Assembly: GCF_003668635.1 (NCBI RefSeq)
Contig: NZ_RCWH01000002.1
Span: 248,001-312,000, forward strand
Direction of reading: 5' to 3'
From: Planomicrobium sp. Y74
Lineage (GTDB): Bacteria > Bacillota > Bacilli > Bacillales_A > Planococcaceae
Length of the DNA stretch: 64,000 nucleotides
Position numbers and translations under genes: made by a program. The notes under the pieces are model-generated. The model made no database searches. It saw nothing but the letters and a program-made list of their open reading frames with translations, and was not told the origin of the DNA. Below, one piece after another: positions 28,619 to 36,024 of this stretch. Every line of letters begins with the position of its first letter. Position 1 is the stretch's first letter.

Positions 28619-28953
28619 CTGAACATACATTATTACAAATGGCTTATCAAGCAGCAGAAGAAAAAAAAGCGGAGGACATCGTTGTCCTTAATATGGAAGG
28701 AATCTCCCTGCTGGCGGATTATTTCGTCATCTGCAGCGGAAATTCAGATCGTCAGGTTCAAGCGATTGCGCGGGAACTGATCGAAAAATCAAATGAAGCT
28801 GGAAATGAAGTCAAGAGCGTCGAAGGATTTGATTCTGCACGCTGGATCCTGGTCGATCTTGGAGATGTAGTAGCTCACGTCTTCCACAAAGATGAACGTT
28901 CTTATTACAATTTGGAGCGCCTCTGGAGAGAAGCGCCTGAAATGGAAATATGA
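28615..28953 (+). CDS. rsfS: Ribosomal silencing factor RsfS
   Basis: RsfS binds uL14 on the 50S subunit and blocks subunit joining when nutrients are short. The 112-residue protein has the family core DIVVLNMEGISLLADYFVICSGNS split over residues 21-44, then VKSVEGFDSARWILVDLGDVVAHVF. It overlaps both yqeK and yqeM by 4 bp. Confidence 0.96.
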   Translation: MTEHTLLQMAYQAAEEKKAEDIVVLNMEGISLLADYFVICSGNSDRQVQAIARELIEKSNEAGNEVKSVEGFDSARWILVDLGDVVAHVFHKDERSYYNLERLWREAPEMEI

Positions 28954-29678
28954 GTTACGGCAAGTTCGCTTCAATTTATGACAGTTTAATGCAGGATATT
29001 CCATATGATCAATATGTGGAGTGGGTGGCATCACGGAAAACTTCCGGTAAACTTTTGGATCTTGCATGCGGCACAGGAACACTTGCGCAGCTTTTTGCAG
29101 AACTAGGATATGAAGTGACGGCCAGTGATTTATCGGAGCAAATGCTTACGATGGCAAATCAGCGATTCCATGAATCGAATCTCCGGATTCCGACTTATCA
29201 ATTGTCCATGGACAATCTTGAAGGTCTACAGGGATTTGATGCAGTGACAATCGCTATCGATTCTTTGAATTACCTGAAGAACGGTGAACAAGTGCAGAAA
29301 ACCTTCAACGAAGTGCATAAAGCTTTAAATGAAGACGGCATGCTCTTTTTCGATGTGCACTCGGTCTATAAAGTCGATGAAATTTATATGGACAGCCCAT
29401 TTATCCTTGACGATGAAGAAGTTTCTTTTATCTGGCATACGGAACCCGGCAAAGCCAAGCATAGTGTCATCCATGACATTACGTTTTTTGTACGCCAGCA
29501 GGAAGAACTATATCAGCGCTTTGAGGAAACCCATGAACAGCGGACTTTCCCGCTGGCAACATACATCACCTGGTTGAAAGCTGCCGGCTTTGTCATTGAA
29601 TCGATTACAGCTGATTTTACGGAAGCTGAACCTGGCAGGGAAAGCGAACGCATTTTTTTCTGCGCCAGAAAAGTTTGA
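28950..29678 (+). CDS. yqeM: SAM-dependent methyltransferase YqeM
   Basis: The 242-residue protein is a class I methyltransferase with SAM motif LLDLACGTGTLAQLF (about 35-49) and the acidic loop VTASDLSEQML (about 55-65). The target is unknown. It is the last gene of the yqeG operon, coupled to rsfS by ATGA, and is followed by a terminator. Position and size match B. subtilis yqeM. Confidence 0.9.
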   Translation: MSYGKFASIYDSLMQDIPYDQYVEWVASRKTSGKLLDLACGTGTLAQLFAELGYEVTASDLSEQMLTMANQRFHESNLRIPTYQLSMDNLEGLQGFDAVTIAIDSLNYLKNGEQVQKTFNEVHKALNEDGMLFFDVHSVYKVDEIYMDSPFILDDEEVSFIWHTEPGKAKHSVIHDITFFVRQQEELYQRFEETHEQRTFPLATYITWLKAAGFVIESITADFTEAEPGRESERIFFCARKV

Positions 29679-29691
29679 TGCATATTATTGA

Positions 29692-29713
29692 ACCGCCTTT
29701 TGGCGGTTTTTTA
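29692..29713 (+). terminator. Terminator of the yqeG-yqeM operon
   Basis: ACCGCC-TTTT-GGCGGT followed by TTTTT. Confidence 0.85.
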
Positions 29714-29738
29714 TTTATAAAAATATTCTTTTGCAAAC

Positions 29739-29768
29739 TGGACAAAAGGATTTCAGTAATTGTATAAT
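29739..29768 (+). promoter_or_regulatory. Promoter of comEA
   Basis: TGGACA (29739-29744), 18 bp, TATAAT (29763-29768), about 45 bp before the proposed comEA start. I saw no clear ComK box around it. Confidence 0.5.
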
Positions 29769-29815
29769 TCAGACAGCTTCCATTTAATTGCTCCCGCTGG
29801 AAAGAGGGATGCAAA

Positions 29816-30472
29816 CTGAATTTCCAACAGATTTTCAGTAAATACAGCAGACTGCTGATCCCCGCAGCCGTCCTAATCATGCTGGCACTTTATGTTTTGT
29901 TTCCCCGTGGCGAATCCGGAGATACTATTGCGGCGCCATCCGATCTGATAGAAGCTGAATCCCCTCAGCTGAGTGAAACCCCAACCTTAAACAACGAAAC
30001 TGAAACAACGAAAGAAACTGAGCCGGTAAATATTCTCATCGAGATAAAGGGACATGTCCAAAAACCGGGTGTATTTGAATTGCCGGCAGAATCCCGCCTG
30101 CACATGGCGATTGATCTTGCCGGCGGATTTCTTCCGGAAGCAGATGCTTTGTCGCTCAATATGGCGATGAAATTGACAGATGAAATGAGCGTCTATGTGC
30201 CGGAAATCGGTGAAACAGTCATATCACCGCCTGTAATTGGATCTCCTGTCCCATCAGCTGCTGGTCCTTCGGGCGGCGGCCTGATCAATATCAACACGGC
30301 GGATGAAGCCGGGCTCGCAACTTTGCCGGGAATCGGACCGTCAAAAGCTGCTGCAATCATCGCATATCGGGAAGAGCAAGGACCTTTTGCGACTGTTGAT
30401 GCGCTAAAGGATGTCACCGGCATCGGTGATAAAACTTTTGAACAATTGAAAGATTCGATTTCGATAAACTGA
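29816..30472 (+). CDS. comEA: DNA-binding competence protein ComEA (probable CTG start)
   Basis: ComEA binds transforming DNA at the outer face of the membrane. From a CTG at 29816 the product has 218 residues: NFQQIFSKYSRLL, a membrane anchor (about 14-32), a variable linker, an SLBB domain (about 75-130, IEIKGHVQKPGVFEL), and the helix-hairpin-helix DNA-binding end (INTADEAGLATLPGIGPSKA, then VTGIGDKTFEQL). GAGGG lies 8 nt before the CTG. The first in-frame ATG (29879) has no ribosome site and would remove most of the anchor. An ATG at 29809 is in another frame; a sequencing frameshift cannot be excluded. Confidence 0.85.
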   Translation: MNFQQIFSKYSRLLIPAAVLIMLALYVLFPRGESGDTIAAPSDLIEAESPQLSETPTLNNETETTKETEPVNILIEIKGHVQKPGVFELPAESRLHMAIDLAGGFLPEADALSLNMAMKLTDEMSVYVPEIGETVISPPVIGSPVPSAAGPSGGGLININTADEAGLATLPGIGPSKAAAIIAYREEQGPFATVDALKDVTGIGDKTFEQLKDSISIN

Positions 30473-30535
30473 TTGTTGACGAACTTAACACCTCTGCTAA
30501 ACTTATACTGACAGTAAAAAGCGGGGGGCAATTAA

Positions 30536-31111
30536 ATGAAGCGAATAACTTGGGATCAATTTTTCATGGCGCAAAGCCATTTGCTTGCGTTACGGAGCAC
30601 ATGCACCCGGCTGGCTGTAGGAGCAACCATTGTCCGCGATCGCCGGATTATTGCAGGAGGCTATAACGGTTCAATTTCCGGAGGGGACCATTGCATCGAT
30701 AAAGGCTGTTATGTCGTTGACGGCCATTGTGTCCGGACGATACATGCAGAGATGAACGCATTGCTGCAGTGTTCGAAATACGGTGTAAGTGTCAGCGGTG
30801 CAGATATATATGTCAGCCATTTTCCTTGTCTGCAGTGCACAAAATCAATTATTCAGGCAGGGATTTCCCGTCTTTATTATGCGGCGGATTACAAAAACCA
30901 TGAATATGCCATTGAATTATTGGAACAGGCAGGAGTGGAAGTGGTCCAGGTCATATTTGACGAACGGCAAATCGATTTCTTGAGTGTTGAAAAAGCGGCA
31001 CTTTATATGGAACTGATCGGCAAATTGAGAGAAAAAGGCGGCAGTGATGAAGAATTGGCCCATTATAATGAACGGGTGAAGGAATTATTCGGAGAAGAAA
31101 TCGAAGTCTGA
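30536..31111 (+). CDS. comEB: ComEB, dCMP deaminase family protein
   Basis: The 191-residue protein has the zinc deaminase motifs TIHAEMNALLQC (HAE, about 69-80) and PCLQCTKSII (about 98-107), plus extra conserved cysteines and histidines (CTRLAVGA, DHCIDKGCY, GHC) as in dCMP deaminases. In B. subtilis ComEB is not needed for DNA binding or uptake, but localises with the machinery. AGCGGGGGG precedes the ATG. A possible promoter TTGACG-N16-TAAACT lies in the comEA-comEB gap. Its stop overlaps the proposed comEC start. Confidence 0.92.
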   Translation: MKRITWDQFFMAQSHLLALRSTCTRLAVGATIVRDRRIIAGGYNGSISGGDHCIDKGCYVVDGHCVRTIHAEMNALLQCSKYGVSVSGADIYVSHFPCLQCTKSIIQAGISRLYYAADYKNHEYAIELLEQAGVEVVQVIFDERQIDFLSVEKAALYMELIGKLREKGGSDEELAHYNERVKELFGEEIEV

Positions 31112-33384
31112 GCCGCAACAGCATCATCTATTTTGCCGCAGCAATGGCAATCGTTACAATAGCAGCGCATGAAACACCAGAAATTCTAGTGTTCATGGCG
31201 CTGCTTTTTTTATGGATGGTGTGGAAAAAGGAAAATACCTTACTCTTTATCGCATTAATGCTATTTTCAGGTTCCGTTTTCATCATTCAGGATCAGAGGC
31301 ACGCGTCATTACCGGTGCACTCAGGAGAATATACGGGTACAGCTTCATTTAAAGAAGGTTTTAAAGTGGATGGGGATATTGTCCGAGGGTTTATGGTCCT
31401 TAATGATGGCGGAATTGTTTATGCCAACTACCGTTTTGGCACACCCGAAGAGATGCAGCGGAAAGCCGCTCTAATCCATAATTCGATGTTCGCCGTTTCA
31501 GGTGTTTTTGAAGAAGCGGACGAGCCGTCCCATGAATTTGCATTTGATATGGACGATTATTTGAAAAGCAATGGTGCGTCATCTGTTTTCACTATCAATC
31601 GATTCGAGTATCAGAAGGATTCCACAGGTTTTTTTGCGGCGATGGCAGAGCGAAGAGAAAAGCTGAAGAATCACATTCGGCAAAGCTTTCCTGCAAGTCT
31701 GACGACGGAAGCGGAAGCATTATTAATCGGTGAAAGGGAAACACTCAGCAACGAACAGCAAAGAATACAGCAGACACTCGGCATTTCCCATCTTTTTGCT
31801 ATATCCGGACTGCATGTCGGAATTATTAGCGGCTTGATGTATTTTCTGATGATACGACTTGGAATCAGAAAAGAAGATGCGCTGATTTTGCTGCTGGTTA
31901 TTCTGCCTTTTTACGCATTATTGGCAGGCGGGGCGCCATCAGTTTGGCGGGCTGTCAGTATGACCTCAGCAGTGCTGGCATTTCGACTTTTCAAATTCAG
32001 CCTTCCCATAGCCTACATTCTGCTGTTGAGTTTCATTTTATTTATCGCTGTTGATCCGTATGTCATCTATAAAATTGGCTTCCAGCTGTCATATGGCGCA
32101 AGTTTTGGCATAATCTATTCGATGAGATTCCTGGAATTCGCCAAGTCACCGATAAAGCAGGGGCTGATAATTACCTTCCTGTCGCAATTCACTCTTTATC
32201 CCATTCTGCTGGTCCATTTTTACGGATTGTCTCTTTCGTCGTTTTTAGTGAACAGCCTGTTTGTTCCGTTGTATACCTTGTTGATTTTACCGATTAATAT
32301 TTTGCTGTTGCTGCTGACTTTATTGTTTCAGCCTGCAGCTGATTTCCTATTTTATTTTTATGAACCGTTCAGGAACTTTCTTGAGCACTGGACAGCCTGG
32401 CTGGCGGAATGGCCAAATCAGATGTGGATACCCGGGAGGCCGGATGGCTTTATGTTTGCCGTGATGGTCGCCGCTATAATTCTTTTTTACAGTTTAGTGG
32501 AAAAAGGATTCCGGTGGTGGAAATTCGGCATCGGCATTTTGCCGCCGATTGTTTTTACATTTATGCCGTTTTTGGACGGGGCGCTTCGTGTGACTTTCAT
32601 AGATGTTGGACAGGGTGACAGTGCATTGATCGAGCTGCCCCATAGGCGAGGGGTTTATCTGATTGATACAGGAGGAGTACTGCGGTTCGGCAGGGAAGGC
32701 TTCAGTGACAGAAGCCGCCCTTTTGAAATCGGCCGGCAGGTGGTTGCACCTTATCTGCAGGGCAACGGCATATCCCAAATCGATGCTTTGATCATGTCTC
32801 ATCCTGATGCTGATCATGCGGAAGGGGCAGATGAAATTCTTCAGATGTTCGATGTCGCAGAACTCCATATGTCACCAGGTTCACAACAGACGGATCTGGC
32901 AATTGATCTCGGGAAAGAATTGGCCGACGTGAAAATTCGCTTGCCGGGACGCGGCAGTGTCTGGAGCAATGAAAATACAACATTCACTTATCTGAGTCCG
33001 TCCGATACTGAATATACCGGAAACAATGATAGCTTGGTGCTGCTGATGGAGTACGAGGAATTTAAAGTGCTGTTTACGGGGGACCTTGAAGTGGATGGTG
33101 AGAATGAAATTCTCAAGAACTACGGTGATTTGCTGGAAGATACGACGATTTTGAAAGTGGGACACCACGGCAGCAAGACTTCCAGTGGTGAAAACTTCTT
33201 GTCCGAGCTGGATCCGGAACTTTCAATATTCTCCACAGGCAAAGACAATAGGTACGGTCATCCCGCACATGAAGTTAAAGAAAGGTTTGATAGACTGTTG
33301 TTGCCTACACTTAATACGGCTGATGTCGGCACAATTAAAATCGTCTTTCAAAATGATGGCTATACCGTCTCCACTATGAAGTAA
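31108..33384 (+). CDS. comEC: DNA uptake channel ComEC/Rec2 (probable CTG start)
   Basis: ComEC moves single-stranded DNA across the membrane during transformation. It has an N-terminal DUF4131 region, the multi-membrane-span Competence domain (GERETLSNEQQ, LGISHLFAISGLHVG, GGAPSVWRA), and a C-terminal metallo-beta-lactamase domain (FIDVGQGDSALIELP, SHPDADHAEG, FTGDLE, VGHHGSKTSS). The first ATG is 31144, but the reading frame is sensible back to a CTG at 31108 that overlaps the comEB stop in CTGA. This gives a fuller first membrane segment and 758 residues. If only ATG is accepted the protein has 746 residues. Confidence 0.93.
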   Translation: MSRNSIIYFAAAMAIVTIAAHETPEILVFMALLFLWMVWKKENTLLFIALMLFSGSVFIIQDQRHASLPVHSGEYTGTASFKEGFKVDGDIVRGFMVLNDGGIVYANYRFGTPEEMQRKAALIHNSMFAVSGVFEEADEPSHEFAFDMDDYLKSNGASSVFTINRFEYQKDSTGFFAAMAERREKLKNHIRQSFPASLTTEAEALLIGERETLSNEQQRIQQTLGISHLFAISGLHVGIISGLMYFLMIRLGIRKEDALILLLVILPFYALLAGGAPSVWRAVSMTSAVLAFRLFKFSLPIAYILLLSFILFIAVDPYVIYKIGFQLSYGASFGIIYSMRFLEFAKSPIKQGLIITFLSQFTLYPILLVHFYGLSLSSFLVNSLFVPLYTLLILPINILLLLLTLLFQPAADFLFYFYEPFRNFLEHWTAWLAEWPNQMWIPGRPDGFMFAVMVAAIILFYSLVEKGFRWWKFGIGILPPIVFTFMPFLDGALRVTFIDVGQGDSALIELPHRRGVYLIDTGGVLRFGREGFSDRSRPFEIGRQVVAPYLQGNGISQIDALIMSHPDADHAEGADEILQMFDVAELHMSPGSQQTDLAIDLGKELADVKIRLPGRGSVWSNENTTFTYLSPSDTEYTGNNDSLVLLMEYEEFKVLFTGDLEVDGENEILKNYGDLLEDTTILKVGHHGSKTSSGENFLSELDPELSIFSTGKDNRYGHPAHEVKERFDRLLLPTLNTADVGTIKIVFQNDGYTVSTMK

Positions 33385-33405
33385 ATGAGACGGAAGCCGG
33401 TGGAA

Positions 33406-33440
33406 TGAAAAAAGGCTCCGGCTGGTTAGCCGGAACCTTC
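33406..33440 (-). terminator. Terminator of yqzM (also convergent to comEC)
   Basis: AGGTTCCGGCT-AACC-AGCCGGAGCCT on the minus strand is followed by TTTTTT. On the plus strand the run after the stem is weak (TTCTG), so it mainly fits yqzM. Confidence 0.8.
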
Positions 33441-33499
33441 TGAATGGATGAGAAAGTATAACTTTTTAGTATTAAGTCTCTTAAAAAAGAAAGTATCCC

Positions 33500-33618
33500 T
33501 GTCCAGACTTCAGTGCCTAGCACTTCGGGACGCAAGCCTAAAAAGCTATGCGGCAAAGAAAGCCGCTCCGCTTTTTCGTCTTACGCCTGTCAGAGCTGAA
33601 CAGGCACTTTCGTTTTTC
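33500..33618 (-). repeat. Rep-A copy 3, in the yqzM 3' untranslated region
   Basis: On the minus strand it starts GAAAAACGAAAGTGCC 4 nt after the yqzM stop and ends GAAGTCTGGACA. Helices are AGTGCC/GGCACT, AGCTCT/AGTGCT (one mismatch), CGTAAG/CTTGCG, AAAGC/GCTTT and GCGGC/GCCGC. Several pairs differ from copy 1 on both strands of the stem. The yqzM terminator lies beyond it. Confidence 0.85.
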
Positions 33619-33622
33619 TTGA

Positions 33623-33757
33623 TTACAATGCTACGTATTGTACGACTGCAGCGATGATAAAGATAGCTGCGAAGAACACGAATGATACCACAAATCCCAT
33701 ACCGGCATCGATTGCGTCGTTACGCTTCGATTGTACATTATTTTCAAATTCATTCAT
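33623..33757 (-). CDS. yqzM: Small membrane protein YqzM
   Basis: This 44-residue protein begins MNEFENNVQSKRNDAIDAG and then forms one hydrophobic membrane segment (about residues 20-42). The start ATG at 33757 has TAGGAGGGA upstream. It matches the YqzM family of Bacillales, which sits between comEC and holA in B. subtilis on the same relative strand; its function is unknown. Its transcript seems to contain Rep-A copy 3 and then a terminator. Confidence 0.88.
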   Translation of the reverse strand: MNEFENNVQSKRNDAIDAGMGFVVSFVFFAAIFIIAAVVQYVAL

Positions 33758-33886
33758 GGCTATCCCTCCTAATTCCCTCTAATTATAAGCTACTGCATCT
33801 GAAAAATCCACATAGAACTGTATTTTACAGCTGGATTTTATGTGTCGTCACAAAAAAGACAAATCCCACAAATTGCTGTAAATGTC

Positions 33887-34251
33887 GGTTGAATGAATAA
33901 TCTTAATCATACCGCTTTGGCGATTAGGACAGTTCGAAGATTATGCTCCCGCGCACTGCTCGTCGCAAAGGAGGCGCCGCAAGTTCATGGCGCACCTTAG
34001 CTCCCGCAATAAGCCGAGAAGTGCACTCGTCTTCTGCTCCGTCGGCATTCGCCTGCTCCATAGGCGCGCCGGCGCTGAGAGAAATCTCTAGAGATATGGA
34101 GCAAAGCAGCGCAGACTCCCAGGTGATCAGCGAAGTGCTGAGATCCACTCGGGCGACGTGTAACGAGTCCGAGTTAGCTCAGTGCAAGCCACCAGGAAAG
34201 CAAGCTGTTTTGCGGAATATCTATTCCCTAATATTTATTAGTTCAACTTAG
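33887..34251 (+). repeat. Rep-B copy 4, near full length
   Basis: GTTGAAT at 33888 and TTCAACTTA at 34242-34250 are the inverted ends. The left part (CGAAGATTATGCTCC, then CACTGCTCGTCGCAAAGGAG) is a near-identical inverted match to the right part of copy 3. GATATGGAGCAAAGCAGC (about 34093) and GCTGTTTTGCGGAATATC are the inner ends. The hairpin at 34135-34185 has GTGCTGAG-ATCC-ACTCGG against CCGAGT-TAG-CTCAGTGC. It lies directly upstream of holA. The flank 33758-33886 holds only the yqzM promoter region. Confidence 0.85.
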
Positions 34252-34288
34252 ATGAAAATCCGATATAGTAGAGGGAGGAGGCGGAAAT

Positions 34289-35311
34289 ATGATCACTTCA
34301 ATTTGGAAATCGATACGCAGCGGTCAAATTGACCCTGTTTATCTTATTATAGGCACAGAAAGTTATTTTATTGAAAAAACACTGGACTTGCTTAAGTCCA
34401 GCCTGACTCAAGCGGGAGAATTGGAGCTATCGTTCTTTGATATGGATGAAGTGCCGGTCGACCACGCCATCGATGAAGCGGACACGATTCCGTTCTTTAG
34501 TGACCGCAAACTGATTATCGCGAAAAATGCCTCTTTTTTGAAAGCCGCTGAACGCGGGAAAGATAAAATAATTCATGACATGAAAGTTCTTGAGGCATGG
34601 CTCGAAAATCCACCTTCCAGTTCCGTAACCGTTTTTGTGGCACCATACGAAAAACTGGATGAGCGTAAAAAAGTGGTCAAGCTCATGAAGCAGCATGCTG
34701 TAGTAGTGGAGGCAAAATCGCTTCAGGCAAATGATCTGGAATCCTGGCTTGCGCACGAAGCAAAATCGTTCGGCAAAGAAATCAGCCGGAACGCTGTCCG
34801 CAAACTGGTGGAAATGGCAGGCACTAATCTTACTTTGCTGTCTTCTGAAGTTGAAAAGATGTCACTTTATCTAGGGGCTGATGGGGAGATTACGGAAGAA
34901 TTGGTCGAGCAGATGACTGCCCGCACACTGGAACAGGATGCATTCAAAATGCTGCAGGCCTATCTGGATGGCAATATCAGCACAGCGCTCAGCGTCTATT
35001 ACGATCTCCTCAGGCAGAAAGAAGAGCCTGTCGCACTCGCAGCGCTATTGGCTTCCCAGATCCGTTTCATGGTGCATGTCTATTATCTCCAGAAGAAGGG
35101 ATATCATGCCCAGCAAATATCCAAACAATTAAAAGCGCATCCGTACAGAGTGAAACTGCTCGTCGAAAAGCGCCAGCAAATTTCTGAAAAGCGCCTGCTG
35201 GAAGTATTGGGCGATCTGGCCGATATCGATCTTCAATTAAAAACCGTAAGCGGCAACCGAGAACGCGTACTGGAATTCTTTTTGATGAAACGCGGAGCCA
35301 AGAACAGGTGA
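34289..35311 (+). CDS. holA: DNA polymerase III subunit delta
   Basis: Delta is the clamp-opening subunit of the clamp loader. The 340-residue protein (YqeN in B. subtilis) has the family N-terminus PVYLIIGTESYFIEKTLDLL (about 12-31), an inactive AAA+ fold without a P-loop, and the C-terminal collar domain (about 215-340; QDAFKMLQAYLDGN, LAALLASQIRFMVHV). Length is normal. The ribosome site is GGGAGGAGG. Rep-B copies flank it on both sides. Confidence 0.94.
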   Translation: MITSIWKSIRSGQIDPVYLIIGTESYFIEKTLDLLKSSLTQAGELELSFFDMDEVPVDHAIDEADTIPFFSDRKLIIAKNASFLKAAERGKDKIIHDMKVLEAWLENPPSSSVTVFVAPYEKLDERKKVVKLMKQHAVVVEAKSLQANDLESWLAHEAKSFGKEISRNAVRKLVEMAGTNLTLLSSEVEKMSLYLGADGEITEELVEQMTARTLEQDAFKMLQAYLDGNISTALSVYYDLLRQKEEPVALAALLASQIRFMVHVYYLQKKGYHAQQISKQLKAHPYRVKLLVEKRQQISEKRLLEVLGDLADIDLQLKTVSGNRERVLEFFLMKRGAKNR

Positions 35312-35330
35312 AATGATTCTAGAAAAATAT

Positions 35331-35516
35331 ATAAGTTGAACTTAGTAATATAAATACCGCTTCGCCAATATGGCGAAGACTCCCAGGTGAGCAAGCGAAG
35401 TGCTGGGATCCACTCGGGCAACATGGAACGAGACCGAGTTAGCCCAGCGCAAGCCACCAGGAAAGCGAAACTGTTTTGCAGAATATCGATAATTAATAAT
35501 TATTAGTACAACTTAT
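35331..35516 (+). repeat. Rep-B copy 5, short form with clear ends
   Basis: ATAAGTTGAACTTAGTAATA (35331-35350) and TATTAGTACAACTTAT (ending 35516) are inverted ends. The left inner arm is shortened. The hairpin at 35400-35450 reads GTGCTGGG-ATCC-ACTCGG against CCGAGT-TAG-CCCAGCGC, so the lower stem has a paired A-to-G and T-to-C change relative to copies 1 and 4. It lies between convergent holA and rpsT. Confidence 0.85.
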
Positions 35517-35521
35517 AAAAA

Positions 35522-35553
35522 AAGCCGGCTCCTATAAAGGAACCGGCTTTTTA
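35522..35553. terminator. Bidirectional terminator between holA and rpsT
   Basis: AAGCCGGCTCC-TATAAA-GGAACCGGCTT with an A run before and a T run after. Confidence 0.88.
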
Positions 35554-35558
35554 CATTT

Positions 35559-35807
35559 TTACGCTTGTTTCATCAAGCGAGATTTTTGGCGGGCTGCAGT
35601 ATTTTTATGGATTAAGCCTTTTGAAGCCGCTTTTTCCACTTGTTTAATCGCAGCTTTAACCGTTGCGTTTGCGTTTTCGTCATTGTTTGTCAAAGCTTGC
35701 TCAGCTTTTTTCAAAGATGAACGCATTGCTGATTTAGCTTGCGTGTTTTGAGCGTTTTTAGACTCGTTCGTTCTCACACGTTTGATCGCAGATTTAATGT
35801 TTGGCAT
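35559..35807 (-). CDS. rpsT: 30S ribosomal protein S20
   Basis: The 82-residue basic protein begins MPNIKSAIKRVRTNESKN and ends with NTAARQKSRLMKQA, typical of bS20, which binds 16S rRNA. The ATG at 35807 lies after AGGAGGTGAAAG; a GTG three codons upstream is part of the ribosome site. It points against holA, as in B. subtilis. The next genes there (gpr and spoIIP) are missing. Confidence 0.97.
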   Translation of the reverse strand: MPNIKSAIKRVRTNESKNAQNTQAKSAMRSSLKKAEQALTNNDENANATVKAAIKQVEKAASKGLIHKNTAARQKSRLMKQA

Positions 35808-35808
35808 A

Positions 35809-35852
35809 TCTTTCACCTCCTAGACAAATAGGGAAAGAGGTGGAAACACCTC
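35809..35852 (-). promoter_or_regulatory. Possible Shine-Dalgarno switch in the rpsT leader
   Basis: On the minus strand GAGGTG-TTTC-CACCTC (35852-35837) forms a hairpin upstream of the ribosome site. CACCTCTT of its right arm can instead pair over 8 bp with AGGAGGTG at the rpsT Shine-Dalgarno site (about 35821-35814). The two pairings exclude each other. The function is inferred only. Confidence 0.4.
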
Positions 35853-35966
35853 AACTCTTTTATGTCTCTATACAACATGAGTTATTTTATCAAACCAGGG
35901 AACGGAATGCAATAGATACGTGCAAAGAAGTTTTCCTTGACACAGAAATCATTTCCGGTGCTTTCA

Positions 35967-35995
35967 TTGCCCAATAGCTGTGGTACTGCTATAAT
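35967..35995 (+). promoter_or_regulatory. Promoter of lepA
   Basis: TTGCCC (35967-35972), 17 bp, and an extended -10 TG-C-TATAAT (TATAAT 35990-35995), 30 bp before the ATG. Confidence 0.7.
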
Positions 35996-36024
35996 TCATA
36001 GTAGTTTGTATAGGAGTGTGGACC

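Noticed and set aside
29809-29880. ATG at 29809 as comEA start
   Set aside because: It is out of frame with the comEA coding sequence unless the sequence has an indel error.
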